Shown: positions 51,929-61,746, counted from the first letter of the stretch. The stretch is DNA of 64,000 bases from Mycobacterium sp. IS-1496 (GCF_001499995.1 NZ_LQIU01000007.1:1-64000); one strand, 5' to 3'. Numbers and translations are program-made. Notes: generated by a model from the sequence alone, not told the origin.

Positions 51929-53140
51929 TCAGAAGGGAAAGCCCAACCGCGCGGGAACGGCGGTCGCGAAAGCCCTGTCGATCAGTGCGACGAGATCGGA
52001 GTCGTTGCCCCGCAATCGATTCGCCGCGGCGAATGCGGTCGCCCGATGGCCGCCGAGGTACAGCGACCCGAGGACGTCGATGTCGAGCACCACGTCGGGC
52101 GCGGCCTCCGTCGGCGCGCACACGGCACGGCCGTCGCGGACGTCCAGCGCGAATCGGCCTCCGTCGCAACGGAACCCGTCGTGGACCTCGAGAACGACCG
52201 AGAGGTCGCAGTCGTAGGTGCGGGCCTGCAGCGCGGCCGGGATGTCCATCAACCGCAACCACAGATCGTCGGCGACGGCGGTGGTGCGCACGCGGCGGGC
52301 GTCGGTGAGCAGATAGGGCAACGGGTCGGCCGGGTGGGTGGCGACCTCGATGCGTTCCATCAGATCCAGCCCGCACAGTGCCCGCCACAGCGCGGCGTGC
52401 GCCGCCGCGGTCACGGCCGTCAACTCAACCACGCGGATGTGCCGGGGTCCCGGACCGTGCACCCGGTAGAGCACGTAGCCGTCGGCGTGCAGGAACGCGA
52501 ACAGGGCGCTGCCACCGGCGCGGTCGTCGTCGCGGTCGGCCAGCAGGTCGTCCCACAACGCTCGTGGGCGGACGAGTCCGCCGGGGGTGCCGACCCGCCA
52601 GCGGTCGTAGACGGCAACTAAGTCGTCGAGGTGCTCACTCGGCGTCACGATCCGGACGCCGCCGGGATCCGATGCGTCAGAACGGAACTGCGCCGTGCGC
52701 CGGTCGACGGACCACTCGTTCACCGTCGTCGCCGGGCCGTAACCGAACCGACCGTAGATGCCACCCTCACTGGCCGTCAGCCCGGCGATCGGATGTCCCG
52801 CCGCGGCGATCCGGTCGTGAAGTTCGGTGAACATCGACCGCAGCACACCGCGACGGCGGTGCGTCGGCGCCACCGAGACCCACGTGATGCCGGCGACGGG
52901 CAGCACGGCGCCACCGGGCACCGTCAATTGCAGATCGACGTACAAGGCCTGGCCCACCACGTCGGCGCCGTCGGCCACGACCAGTGCCGCATTCTCGGGT
53001 ATCAGCGATCGCCAGACCGTCACCGCCGACTCGTCTACGACGTGGCCGAAGTTGGTGGCGTCCAGGCGCACCATGCGCGGCCAGTCGCGCTCGGTGACCG
53101 GCCGCAGGTGCAGTCCTTCCACAGGGTGCGACAGTGCCAC
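51929..53140 (-). CDS. Eis-like GNAT N-acetyltransferase
   Basis: This is a 403-residue protein of the Eis family: an N-terminal GNAT domain with ITWVSVAPTHRRRGVLRSMF (the acetyl-CoA loop), a second GNAT-like domain and a C-terminal sterol-carrier-like domain ending in LIDRAFATAVPARLGFPF with the free C-terminal Phe typical of Eis. M. tuberculosis Eis acetylates aminoglycosides at several amines. Activity of this paralogue on drugs is not shown. It starts at GTG 53140 and is divergent from the decarboxylase by 57 bp. Confidence 0.85.
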   Translation of the reverse strand: MALSHPVEGLHLRPVTERDWPRMVRLDATNFGHVVDESAVTVWRSLIPENAALVVADGADVVGQALYVDLQLTVPGGAVLPVAGITWVSVAPTHRRRGVLRSMFTELHDRIAAAGHPIAGLTASEGGIYGRFGYGPATTVNEWSVDRRTAQFRSDASDPGGVRIVTPSEHLDDLVAVYDRWRVGTPGGLVRPRALWDDLLADRDDDRAGGSALFAFLHADGYVLYRVHGPGPRHIRVVELTAVTAAAHAALWRALCGLDLMERIEVATHPADPLPYLLTDARRVRTTAVADDLWLRLMDIPAALQARTYDCDLSVVLEVHDGFRCDGGRFALDVRDGRAVCAPTEAAPDVVLDIDVLGSLYLGGHRATAFAAANRLRGNDSDLVALIDRAFATAVPARLGFPF

Positions 53141-53185
53141 ACCGGGACCGCGAAGCGCATCCGAATTACCGCCGCACGGGAGTCC

Positions 53186-53191
53186 TAGGCT
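53186..53191 (+). promoter_or_regulatory. -10 element, leaderless decarboxylase gene
   Basis: TAGGCT ends 6 nt before the ATG at 53198. No ribosome site is present. Confidence 0.45.
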
Positions 53192-53197
53192 CGATGC

Positions 53198-54586
53198 ATG
53201 TCTGATCGCACCGCCGGCCTGCACGCCGCCGTCCGGCATGCCGAGAGCTACCTCGCCGGGCTCGACGACCGACCGGTCGCCGCCCCGGCCACGGCCGCCG
53301 AGATCCGCGAACGGCTGGGCGGTCCGCTGCCCGAACACCCGACCGATCCGGCGGAGGTGATCGAGGCGCTGGCGACCGGCGCCGAGCCCGGCCTGGTCGC
53401 CAGCGCCGGACCCCGCCACTTCGGCTTCGTCGTCGGCGGCGCGCTGCCCGCGGCGCTCGCGGCCGACTGGCTGGTGTCGGCGTGGGACCAGTGCGCGGCC
53501 TTCCATGCCCTGTCCCCCGCCGGGTCGGCGATCGAGGAGGTCGCCGCCGGATGGGTGCTGGACCTGCTCGGGCTGCCCGCGACCGCCAGCGTCGGGTTCG
53601 TCACCGGCGGTCAGGGCGCCAACACGACCTGCCTGGCCGCAGCGCGCCACGCCGTCCTCGCCGCCGCCGGATGGGACGTCGAACGCGATGGGCTCATCGG
53701 GGCTCCGCCGCTGCGGGTGCTCTGCGGTGAGCAGGCCCACGCCACGATCCACACCGCGCTGCGGTTGCTCGGCCTCGGCGCGGACACCGCGGTCCGCATC
53801 CCCGCCGACGCGCAGGGCCGGATGGACCCCGGGGCGCTGCGCCACGCCCTCGGCGAGGCCACCGGACCCGCCATCGTGTGCGCCCAGGCCGGCAACGTGG
53901 CCACCGGGGCGTTCGACGCGTTCGAGCCGGTCGCCGACGCGTGCGCGGCGCACGGCGCGTGGCTGCACGTCGACGGCGCCTTCGGGCTCTGGGCCGCCGC
54001 CGCGCCCGCGACCCGGCACCTCACGCGGGCCGTCGAACGCGCCGACTCGTGGGCGGTCGACGCGCACAAGTGGCTCAACGTTCCCTACGACTGCGCAGCG
54101 GCGATCGTCGCCCATCCCACCGCTCACCGGGCGGCCATGAGCCTGTCGGGTCCCTACCTCGTCGCCGACCCCGGACAGCGCGACAACACCACCTACGTGC
54201 CCGAGAGTTCACGGCGGGCCAGGTCGGTGCCGGTGTACGCCGCGATCCGCTCACTCGGCCGGACCGGCATCGCCGAGTTGGTCGAACGCAACTGCGCCCA
54301 CGCGCGCCGGATGGCCGACCACCTCAGCGCCATCCCCGGCGCCACCGTGCTCAACGACGTGGTGCTCAACCAGGTGCTCGTCGCGCTCCCGGGCGGTGAC
54401 GAGGCCAACCGCGCCGCGGTGGCCGCCGTCCAGCGCGACGGCACCTGCTGGCTGGGCGGCACGACGTGGCGGGGCGCCCACGTCCTGCGGGTCAGCGTGT
54501 CGAACTGGGCGACCACCGACGACGACATCGACCGCTCGGCGGCCGCGATCGCCGCGGCGGCCGCCGCAGTTAGATCGCGACGATGA
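53198..54586 (+). CDS. group II pyridoxal-phosphate decarboxylase
   Basis: This is a 462-residue PLP enzyme of the aromatic/glutamate decarboxylase group. The cofactor pocket shows VTGGQGANTTCL, the PLP-contacting HVDGAFGLWAA region and the Schiff-base lysine in VDAHKWLNVPYDC. The substrate residue set cannot be read; L-amino acid or cysteine-sulfinate decarboxylation is possible. The gene is divergent from the Eis-like acetyltransferase. Its last 17 bp overlap the 3' end of the convergent exported protein gene. Confidence 0.85.
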   Translation: MSDRTAGLHAAVRHAESYLAGLDDRPVAAPATAAEIRERLGGPLPEHPTDPAEVIEALATGAEPGLVASAGPRHFGFVVGGALPAALAADWLVSAWDQCAAFHALSPAGSAIEEVAAGWVLDLLGLPATASVGFVTGGQGANTTCLAAARHAVLAAAGWDVERDGLIGAPPLRVLCGEQAHATIHTALRLLGLGADTAVRIPADAQGRMDPGALRHALGEATGPAIVCAQAGNVATGAFDAFEPVADACAAHGAWLHVDGAFGLWAAAAPATRHLTRAVERADSWAVDAHKWLNVPYDCAAAIVAHPTAHRAAMSLSGPYLVADPGQRDNTTYVPESSRRARSVPVYAAIRSLGRTGIAELVERNCAHARRMADHLSAIPGATVLNDVVLNQVLVALPGGDEANRAAVAAVQRDGTCWLGGTTWRGAHVLRVSVSNWATTDDDIDRSAAAIAAAAAAVRSRR

Positions 54587-55079
54587 AATCGGTGGTGTAG
54601 AACTCCGCGGGCAACTGCGAATGCGGTTGCGGGCGTTCGATGGCCAGCCAAGAGCCGGTCGCGCCGGACATCAACGGACTCGACAACGTGACCGCACCCG
54701 CGCCGACCCCGTCGGTGTGCAGCGCGCCGACCGCGGTGCCGGGCGCACCGGCGTGACAGCCGGCCGACGACTCCCTCGGCACCTGGATCAGCCGCACCTC
54801 GTAGTACGAGTTGGGCTTGGCCAGAAGCAACTGCACGTCCGCGCTGACTTGCGAGCCGGCGGTGCGCACCGTTGCGGTGGCCCTGCCGTTGCCTGCCGAG
54901 TCGTAGTAGGAGCGGGCGCTGTAGTCGCACCGTCGCAGAGTCGGGCTGAACGGCAGGAAGGTCCCGCCGGACTCCGCGGCGGCGAGCGGTGCGGACACGA
55001 CGCCCACGCCGACCGGGGCGAGAGGTGCGGCGATCAGCGCCATCGCGGCGACCGAGGCGAACGGGGTCAGAGCGGACAT
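54570..55079 (-). CDS. exported protein of unknown function
   Basis: This is a 169-residue protein with a signal peptide (residues ~1-36, ending near LAAAESGG). The mature part has FLPFSPTLRRCDYS, ATATVRTAGSQVSADVQLLL, PNSYYEVRLIQVPRESSAGCHAG and PAEFYTTDFIVAI. The two cysteines could form a disulfide. I recognise the layout from exported mycobacterial proteins but no function. The ATG at 55079 follows AAGGGAG. It overlaps the decarboxylase gene tail by 17 bp. Confidence 0.7.
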   Translation of the reverse strand: MSALTPFASVAAMALIAAPLAPVGVGVVSAPLAAAESGGTFLPFSPTLRRCDYSARSYYDSAGNGRATATVRTAGSQVSADVQLLLAKPNSYYEVRLIQVPRESSAGCHAGAPGTAVGALHTDGVGAGAVTLSSPLMSGATGSWLAIERPQPHSQLPAEFYTTDFIVAI

Positions 55080-55262
55080 GGAGCTCCCTTTGAGCCGTGG
55101 TGAGCGGGCGCCGGCGGGTACGGACCGGCGTCCTTCTAGCCAAGCACGGCACCTGCCGGAACGGGCGCATAAGCGCCGAATATCCTCACAGGGGAACCGG
55201 GCTCGGCGGGCCGACCTCGAATCCGTCAGCGACAACCGTCTTCAAAGGAGTGGACTGCACCG

Positions 55263-56156
55263 ATGGCGAACCAACAGCAAACGGACAAGCTGGCGGCGGG
55301 CAAGGGCTTCATCGCCGCGCTCGACCAGAGTGGCGGCTCGACGCCGAAAGCGTTGCGCCTCTACGGCGTCGAGGAGAACGAGTACTCGACCGAGACCGAG
55401 ATGTTCGACCTGATCCACAAGATGCGGTCGCGGATCATCACCTCTCCGGTGTTCACCGGTGACCGGGTGCTCGGTGCGATCCTGTTCGAGCAGACCATGG
55501 ACCGCCAGATCGAGGGCAAGTCGTCGGCGGCGTACCTGTGGGAGGACAAGGGCGTCGTCCCGTTCCTCAAGATCGACAAGGGTCTGGCCGACGCGTCCGA
55601 CGACGTCCAGCTGATGAAGCCGATGCCGCAGCTCGACGACCTGCTCAAGCGGGGTGTCGACAACGGCATCTTCGGCACCAAGGAGCGGTCGGTGATCGGC
55701 GGCGCCAACGCCAAGGGCATCGCGGCGGTGGTGGCCCAGCAGTTCGAGGTGGCCCAGCAGGTGCTCTCGCACGGCCTGGTCCCGATCATCGAGCCCGAGG
55801 TCACGATCTCGATCGAGGACAAGGCGGCAGCCGAGGACATCCTGCGCGACGAGATCGCCAAGAACCTCGACGCCATCGGAAGCGGCCAGCAGGTGATGCT
55901 CAAGCTCACGCTGCCGTCGACGGCGAATCACTACAAGCCTCTGGTGAACCACGACAAGGTGCTGCGCGTGGTGGCCCTGTCGGGCGGCTACCCCCGCGAC
56001 GAGGCCAACAAGCTGCTCGCCCAGAACAGCGGTGTCATCGCCAGCTTCAGCCGCGCCCTCACCGAGGGGCTCTCGGCGCAGCAGTCCGACGACGAGTTCA
56101 ACGCCACACTCGACGCCGCGATCCAGGGCATCTATGAGGCGTCCATCGCCGGCTGA
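55263..56156 (+). CDS. fda: class I fructose-bisphosphate aldolase
   Basis: This is a 297-residue Schiff-base aldolase: GKGFIAALDQSGGSTPKAL, ILFEQTMDRQIEGK, LVPIIEPEV, the catalytic-lysine region MLKLTLPS and VVALSGGYPRDEANKLLA. The match is to the bacterial FdaB type, as in Staphylococcus, not to the class II metal enzyme that mycobacteria use as their main aldolase. It would cleave fructose-1,6-bisphosphate. AAAGGAG sits 13 nt before the ATG. It stands alone, so it is likely expressed as a second, metal-independent aldolase. Confidence 0.9.
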   Translation: MANQQQTDKLAAGKGFIAALDQSGGSTPKALRLYGVEENEYSTETEMFDLIHKMRSRIITSPVFTGDRVLGAILFEQTMDRQIEGKSSAAYLWEDKGVVPFLKIDKGLADASDDVQLMKPMPQLDDLLKRGVDNGIFGTKERSVIGGANAKGIAAVVAQQFEVAQQVLSHGLVPIIEPEVTISIEDKAAAEDILRDEIAKNLDAIGSGQQVMLKLTLPSTANHYKPLVNHDKVLRVVALSGGYPRDEANKLLAQNSGVIASFSRALTEGLSAQQSDDEFNATLDAAIQGIYEASIAG

Positions 56157-56216
56157 TGACGAGCTGCGGTGCGTCGGGTTGCCAGCCGGCCCGGCGCACT
56201 GCAGGATCGCCGGGCT

Positions 56217-57695
56217 ATGGATGCAATGGACACCGACTCGGCTTTCGACCTGGCCGGCCTCGACGCGATCGGACAGGCGCGGCTGGTCGCCTCCGGTGAA
56301 CTGACGGCCACCGAACTCCTCGACGCCGCGCTCATCCGCCTGGAGGCCGCGCGGGGACTCAACGCCGTCGTCCACGAACTGTTCGACCGCGGCCGCGAGC
56401 AGGCCGCCGCACTCGACGCCTCGGGACGGCTGCGCGGCGGCGGCGCCGGACCGCTCGCGGGCGTCCCGTTCCTACTCAAGGACCTCGGCGCGTCGGTGGG
56501 CGGGGCGCCGGAGTCCATGGGGTCCCGCGCACTGCGCACCCGCATCGCTCCGCAGAACGCGTGGATCGTCGACCGCTACCTGTCCAACGGTCTGGTCGTG
56601 TTCGGCAAGACCAACACCCCGGAGTGGGGCAACCACTGCACGACCGAACCGTCGCTGTCCGGCCCGACAGTGAACCCGTGGTCCCCGGACGTGACGCCGG
56701 GCGGGTCCAGCGGTGGCTCGGCCGCCGCGGTCGCCGCCGGGGTGGTGCCCGCGGCGTCGGGTGGTGACGGCACCGGGTCGATCCGGGTGCCCGCCTCGTG
56801 CTGCGGCCTGGTCGGTCTCAAACCGCGACGGGCCCGCACGTCGTTCGCGCCGGCCGGGCACCTGCTCGAGGGTCTGGCGGTCGAGCACGCGCTGACCCGG
56901 ACGGTGCGCGACAGCGCGGCGCTGCTGGACGCCGTCACCGGACCCGATCCGGGTGACCCGTACAGCGCGGCGCCGCCGCCGACGCCGTACCTGCAGGCGA
57001 TAGCGCAGCCCCCGGCGCCGCAGCGCATCGCGCTGTCCACCGGCTCACCGTTCCCCGGCCCCGCCACCGACCCCGAGGTCGTCGCCGCGGTCGAGGCCGC
57101 CGCCCGCCTCCTCGCCGATCTCGGCCACCGGGTCGAACCCGCCGTCACCTCGGTGGACGCCGGCGCCATCGCCGACGCGATCGCCGTCCTGCACAACGTC
57201 AGCAACGCCCAGCTGCACGAGCTCGCCACCGCGCACCTCGGGCGGCCGCCCGCCGAGGACGAGTTCGAGGCCAGCACCTGGGTGATGGTGCGCGAAGGTT
57301 TCACCACCACCGGGGTGCAGTACGCCGGCGCGATCGAGACCGTGCACGCCGAGACCCGCCGCTTCGTCGCGGGCATGGCGGAGCACGACGTGCTGCTGGT
57401 GCCGACCCTGCTGACTGCCCCACCGCCGTACGCCCTGCTCGATCAATCGCGCGGCACCACCCGGGCGTTCTTCGACGTCGAGTTCGCGACCACGGGGTGG
57501 ACGCCGCTCGCCAACGTCACCGGCTGGGCGGCGATCTCCCTGCCGCTGGGCATGACCTCGACCGGACTGCCGATCGGCGTGCAGCTGATAGCGCCCGAGG
57601 AGACGGTGCTGCTGCAGTTGGCCGCGCAACTGGAGGTGGCCTCGCCGTGGGCGGACCGCCGCCCGGCCCGGTGGGTCGCGCGCCCGGCACGGTGA
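56217..57695 (+). CDS. amidase (amidase signature family)
   Basis: This is a 492-residue amidase. The Ser-Ser-Lys triad is visible: Lys in FLLKDLGA, the cis-Ser and nucleophile Ser in GGSSGGSAAAVAAGVVPAASGGDGTGS (short pieces GGSSGGSAAAV and GDGTGSIR). The rest is typical. It would hydrolyse an amide, substrate unknown. I start at ATG 56217, behind AGGA, although an in-frame ATG at 56169 is possible. It is followed by a hydrolase gene 46 bp downstream. Confidence 0.85.
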   Translation: MDAMDTDSAFDLAGLDAIGQARLVASGELTATELLDAALIRLEAARGLNAVVHELFDRGREQAAALDASGRLRGGGAGPLAGVPFLLKDLGASVGGAPESMGSRALRTRIAPQNAWIVDRYLSNGLVVFGKTNTPEWGNHCTTEPSLSGPTVNPWSPDVTPGGSSGGSAAAVAAGVVPAASGGDGTGSIRVPASCCGLVGLKPRRARTSFAPAGHLLEGLAVEHALTRTVRDSAALLDAVTGPDPGDPYSAAPPPTPYLQAIAQPPAPQRIALSTGSPFPGPATDPEVVAAVEAAARLLADLGHRVEPAVTSVDAGAIADAIAVLHNVSNAQLHELATAHLGRPPAEDEFEASTWVMVREGFTTTGVQYAGAIETVHAETRRFVAGMAEHDVLLVPTLLTAPPPYALLDQSRGTTRAFFDVEFATTGWTPLANVTGWAAISLPLGMTSTGLPIGVQLIAPEETVLLQLAAQLEVASPWADRRPARWVARPAR

Positions 57696-57741
57696 TCGGG
57701 ACCCGTCGGGCCCTCGTCGGTGACATGCGACACTGCTGGGC

Positions 57742-58656
57742 ATGACGCCGCCCATCGCCCGCCCGAAACTCGAAGGCAACATCGCCGTCGCCGCCGACCG
57801 GCAGATCGGCTTCGCGGAGTTCGGCCACCCGCAGGGCCGGGCGGTGTTCTGGTTGCACGGGACGCCGGGGGCGCGCAGGCAGATCCCCGCCGAGGCGCGC
57901 GCGTTCGCCGAGGAGCAGAAGATCCGGCTGATCGGCATCGATCGTCCCGGCATCGGCTCGTCCACCCCTCACCAGTACGACAACGTGCTGGCCTTCGCCG
58001 ACGACCTCGCCGTCATCGCCGAGACACTGGGCATCGACCGCATGGCGGTGGTGGGCCTGTCCGGCGGTGGCCCCTATGCGCTCGCCTGCGCGGCCAAGAT
58101 GCCCGAGCGGGTGGTCGGCACCGGGGTGCTGGGCGGGGTGGCGCCGACGGTCGGTCCGGATGCGATCAGGGGCGGGCTGATGACGCTGGGAACCCGCGTC
58201 GCCCCGTTGCTCGAGATCGCGGGCGGCCCGATCCGGCTGGCGGCCGGCACGCTCATCCGGTTCGTGCGCCCGGTGGCCGATCCCGCGCTGTACCTGTACG
58301 CGGCGGTCTCCCCCGCGCCCGACCGCCGGATGCTGGTGCGCCCGGAGTTCCGGGCGATGTTCCTCGACGACCTGCTCAACGGCAGCCGTAAACAACTCGC
58401 CGCGCCGTTCGCCGACGTGGTCGTCTTCGCCCGTGACTGGGGGTTCCGCCTCGAGGACGTGAAGGTGACGGTGCGCTGGTGGCACGGCGACGTCGACCAC
58501 ATCATCCCGTTCGCGCACGGACAGCACTGCGTGTCACGGCTGCCCGACGCGCACCTGTACCACCTGCCCGGCGAGAGTCACCTCGGCGGACTGGGTCAGG
58601 CGCAGGCCATCCTGACGTCCATGCTCGAACTCTGGGAGCGCGCCGACCGCACCTGA
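57742..58656 (+). CDS. alpha/beta hydrolase
   Basis: This is a 304-residue hydrolase: VFWLHGTPGARRQIP with the oxyanion HGTPG, the nucleophile GLSGGGPYALACA, an Asp in WHGDVDHIIPFAHG and a His in LPGESHLGGLG. The HGTPG start is typical of proline-iminopeptidase-like members. The function is unknown. It converges on cinA with a single base between stop codons. Confidence 0.8.
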   Translation: MTPPIARPKLEGNIAVAADRQIGFAEFGHPQGRAVFWLHGTPGARRQIPAEARAFAEEQKIRLIGIDRPGIGSSTPHQYDNVLAFADDLAVIAETLGIDRMAVVGLSGGGPYALACAAKMPERVVGTGVLGGVAPTVGPDAIRGGLMTLGTRVAPLLEIAGGPIRLAAGTLIRFVRPVADPALYLYAAVSPAPDRRMLVRPEFRAMFLDDLLNGSRKQLAAPFADVVVFARDWGFRLEDVKVTVRWWHGDVDHIIPFAHGQHCVSRLPDAHLYHLPGESHLGGLGQAQAILTSMLELWERADRT

Positions 58657-58657
58657 C

Positions 58658-59920
58658 TCAGTCCTGCAGCGCGCGGCGCAGCAGGTGCATGGCGACGGTG
58701 GTCGACCGCTCGCGCACATCGCTGCGGTCGCCGGGAAGCCGGGTCGTGCGGGTCAGCGTGTGGCCGTCGGCGCGGCGCACGCAGAAGCACACCGTGCCGA
58801 CGGGTTTGAGCTCGGTGCCGCCGCCGGGTCCGGCGATCCCGGTGACCGCGACGGCGATGTCGGCGCCGAACCGGCGGAGCGCACCGTCGGACATGGCTTC
58901 GGCCACCGGCTCGGATACCGCGCCGTGGGCGGCGATCAGGTCCGCGGACACGCCGAGCAGATCGACCTTGGCGTCGTTCGAGTAGCACACCGCCCCGCCC
59001 GCCACGTACGCCGACGATCCGGCACGGTCGGTCAGGCGTGCGGAAAGCATTCCGCCGGTGCAGGATTCGGCTGTGGCGATGGTGCGTCCAGCGAGTAGCA
59101 CAGCGACCTGATCGTCGACGAGGGAACCGTCCTCGGAGAAGATGGCCGAACCGTGCCGCTCCCGCAGCAGCGTGAGCAGTTTGCCGTACACCGGTGCCGC
59201 GTCGGGTTCGTAGCGGGTGACGATCTCCAGCTCACCGCGGCGAAGGCAGGTGGTGATCTCGAGGCGGTCGAAGCCGGTGAGGTCGCGCTCGGCGTCGCGC
59301 AGGGTCTCGGCAAGTCCGGATTCGGGCAGGCCGAACATGCGCACCATGTCCTGCCGGTACTCGGTGCGCCCCGCGATGGCCTGCTGGACGGCGGTGGTCT
59401 GCACAGCCGTGCGCCACATCGGCTGCAGTTCGCGCGGCGGCCCGGGCAGCACCAACACCAGCGGAGAGCCGGGGACGACCACCCCGGGCGCGGTGCCGAC
59501 CGGTTCCAGCACCGTCGCGCCTTCGGGCACCATCGCCTGTTTGCGGTTCGCGGCCCGCACCGATTCGAAGTCGACGTCGGTGCGGCGCCCCATCAGCCGG
59601 CGCAGGATGTCGGCGATGCGCTCCTCGAGACCGGCGTCCAGGACCAGCTCACGACCACAGAACCGGGCGACCGTGGCGACGGTCAGGTCGTCGGCGGTCG
59701 GTCCGAGCCCCCCGCTGGTGACGACGAGGTCGACGCCCTCGTCGGCGAGGAAGCGCAGCTGCGCCTCGATGTCGGCGGGGCGGTCACCGCAGATCGTGAT
59801 GTGGGCCAACTCCACGCCCAGTTCCAGCAGCCGGTCGGCGATCCACGGGCCGTTGCGGTCCTGGACCCGGCCGGTCAGCACCTCGGTTCCGGTGACGACG
59901 ATGCCTGCGCGTGCGCTCAC
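58658..59920 (-). CDS. cinA: CinA family protein
   Basis: This is a 420-residue CinA: an N-terminal molybdopterin-binding-like domain ([39 protein letters not shown]) and a C-terminal nicotinamide-nucleotide amidase domain ([30 protein letters not shown], with [14 protein letters not shown]). CinA recycles NMN and, in mycobacteria, can hydrolyse isoniazid- or ethionamide-NAD adducts, giving drug tolerance. It starts at GTG 59920, with TAGGTT 7 nt upstream. It is divergent from the MBL hydrolase by 72 bp. Confidence 0.9.
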   Translation of the reverse strand: MSARAGIVVTGTEVLTGRVQDRNGPWIADRLLELGVELAHITICGDRPADIEAQLRFLADEGVDLVVTSGGLGPTADDLTVATVARFCGRELVLDAGLEERIADILRRLMGRRTDVDFESVRAANRKQAMVPEGATVLEPVGTAPGVVVPGSPLVLVLPGPPRELQPMWRTAVQTTAVQQAIAGRTEYRQDMVRMFGLPESGLAETLRDAERDLTGFDRLEITTCLRRGELEIVTRYEPDAAPVYGKLLTLLRERHGSAIFSEDGSLVDDQVAVLLAGRTIATAESCTGGMLSARLTDRAGSSAYVAGGAVCYSNDAKVDLLGVSADLIAAHGAVSEPVAEAMSDGALRRFGADIAVAVTGIAGPGGGTELKPVGTVCFCVRRADGHTLTRTTRLPGDRSDVRERSTTVAMHLLRRALQD

Positions 59921-59927
59921 GGAGTCA

Positions 59928-59933
59928 AACCTA
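59928..59933 (-). promoter_or_regulatory. -10 element, leaderless cinA
   Basis: TAGGTT on the minus strand ends 7 nt before the GTG at 59920. Confidence 0.5.
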
Positions 59934-59991
59934 CGCGGTGCCGTCGTCGGGTCTTGACCTGAACTATGGTTGAGGTCCGACACTGAATCCC

Positions 59992-60663
59992 ATGACCACC
60001 ACACTCACCCGGATACGACCCGATCTGTTCCAGACCCGTACCGACTCGCCCTTCCCCGGGCTGACCACACACGCGTTCCTGTGGACCGGCGGGGCGAACG
60101 GCAACGTGCTGTTCTACAGCCTCGCAAGCGATTCCGACTTCGACGCGATCGCCGACCTCGGCGGTGTGGCCGACCAGTACCTGTCGCACCTCGACGAGGC
60201 CGGACCGATGCTGGGCGCGATCGCCAGGCGGTTCGGATCGCGTCTGCATGCGCCGGCGGCCGACGCAGCCCACATCACCCGCCACGCCACCATCGACGTC
60301 CTCCTGTCCGCGCGCGGGGTGGACCGCAACGGCGTCGAGGTGATCCCCACACCCGGGCACTCACCGGGAAGCATGTGCTACCTGGTACGCGGCGCCGCGG
60401 GCGAGACCTACCTGTTCACCGGCGACACGATCTTCCCCACCGGACAGGGCAGCTGGTCGACGTTCCTGCCGCCCGGCCGCGGTGACGCCGAGGCGTTGCG
60501 GGCGAGTATCGGTCTGCTCGGGACTCTCGAGCCCGATCTGGTGATCGCGAGCGCCTTCGGCGGACCGGCGGCGTTGCAGGAGGTCGACCGTGACTCGTGG
60601 TCGCGGATCGTGGCTCAGGCGCTGGACAGCGTCCCGCCGGTCAGCGCTTCAACCAACCGTTGA
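59992..60663 (+). CDS. MBL-fold metallo-hydrolase-like protein
   Basis: This is a 223-residue protein with a metallo-beta-lactamase-like layout. The HxHxD metal motif is degenerate: only [13 protein letters not shown] stands where it should be. [14 protein letters not shown] supplies one histidine and [14 protein letters not shown] another metal Asp. One or both zinc sites may therefore be lost or altered. The function is unknown. It overlaps the small gene on the opposite strand tail-to-tail by 23 bp. Confidence 0.75.
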   Translation: MTTTLTRIRPDLFQTRTDSPFPGLTTHAFLWTGGANGNVLFYSLASDSDFDAIADLGGVADQYLSHLDEAGPMLGAIARRFGSRLHAPAADAAHITRHATIDVLLSARGVDRNGVEVIPTPGHSPGSMCYLVRGAAGETYLFTGDTIFPTGQGSWSTFLPPGRGDAEALRASIGLLGTLEPDLVIASAFGGPAALQEVDRDSWSRIVAQALDSVPPVSASTNR

Positions 60664-60865
60664 CGGTCGGCAGCTCGCGCGTGTAGGTCATCATGACGTC
60701 GTCCTGCATCAGCGTCGCGCCGCTGATGGCGTCGGTGCCCCGCCAGATGACCCGCACGCGGGTGTCGCCCCGCAGGTACAGGTCGGTCCGGCCGAGATCG
60801 TTGCGCCGCCATCCGGCCTGTTCGGCGAGCTGCTGCAGCTCGCGACGCTCATCGACTGAGGTCAT
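60641..60865 (-). CDS. small hypothetical protein
   Basis: This is a 74-residue protein (start DERRELQQLAEQAGWRRNDL; later TRVRVIWRGTDAISGATLMQDD and TVNGWLKR). It has no membrane segment or signal. I know no function. It starts at ATG 60865 behind AAGGAG, and is followed 59 bp upstream on the same strand by the 2OG dioxygenase gene, so co-transcription is possible. Confidence 0.65.
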   Translation of the reverse strand: MTSVDERRELQQLAEQAGWRRNDLGRTDLYLRGDTRVRVIWRGTDAISGATLMQDDVMMTYTRELPTVNGWLKR

Positions 60866-60924
60866 GGCTCGCTCCTTGTCCGCTGGTGGGCGTACGCGTT
60901 GACGCGACGAGCCTACGGGACCGG

Positions 60925-61647
60925 TCAGGGCGCGAATGTCACCACCAGCACGTCCCGGTGCGCGGGCCGGGCAGGGTCCACGGGGTGGATCGGGCTGACC
61001 CCATGGCGGGTCCGACGGTCGTCGCCGACCAGCAGCGTCCCGGGCTCGGCCAGCGTGGTCGCGAGTACACGGGCGCCCCCGCTGTCGTAGACCGAACTCT
61101 CCCCGCCGGAGGCGTTGCACCGGTGGATCATCAGCGACGACACCAGCGTCACGCCGTCCCGATGCACCCCTTCGGGGGTCGGGTCGCCGTGGGCGCCCGG
61201 GCGGGCGATCACCCGGAACGGCGTCACCTTGACGTGCCATCGCGGTACTTCGTCGAGGGCCTGCGCCAGCCCGCCGAGCAGGCCGATCACGCCCCGCAGC
61301 ACCGGGTCGGCGGCGAACGATTCGGTGAGCGGTGCGAAGCGCCTTCCGCGGTCGAGGTAGAGCCGGTTCGACTGCGCCGGCTGCACGAACTCGCCGTGGG
61401 GCAGCCGTTCGAGCGCGCCGTCGGCGCTGCGGAAGCGGAAGTGGCCGTAGCGGCGCTGCCGTTCGGTGCCCAACTCGGCGGCGTAGTCGTCACGCCGCAG
61501 GTCGTCCCAGTGCCCGCCGAACGCGGCCCACGCCTCGGCCGTGACGCCGAGGGCACGGATCAGGTCCGCCGCGGGGACGACGCAGGCGCCGAGGACGGCC
61601 AGTGCGCGCGCGACATCGTCGAGCGGGGTGGTGGCGCGGCGGCTCAC
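60925..61647 (-). CDS. 2OG-Fe dioxygenase family protein
   Basis: This is a 240-residue protein of the PF10014 type. The iron ligands fit HRDG in GVHRDGVTLVSSLMIHR (the HxD pair) and a distal His in RTRHGVSPIHPV, which precedes the C-terminal RDVLVVTFAP. Relatives hydroxylate free amino acids such as isoleucine. The substrate here is unknown. It starts at GTG 61647. Confidence 0.8.
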   Translation of the reverse strand: MSRRATTPLDDVARALAVLGACVVPAADLIRALGVTAEAWAAFGGHWDDLRRDDYAAELGTERQRRYGHFRFRSADGALERLPHGEFVQPAQSNRLYLDRGRRFAPLTESFAADPVLRGVIGLLGGLAQALDEVPRWHVKVTPFRVIARPGAHGDPTPEGVHRDGVTLVSSLMIHRCNASGGESSVYDSGGARVLATTLAEPGTLLVGDDRRTRHGVSPIHPVDPARPAHRDVLVVTFAP

Positions 61648-61746
61648 ACCGTGGTGATTGCCCCCTCAGGGCGCCTCAATCGCGCCGAGATCGACGAAAA
61701 GGCGACATTCACTCGCACTTTTGCGCCCGTGTGTTCGTTTGGGCGA

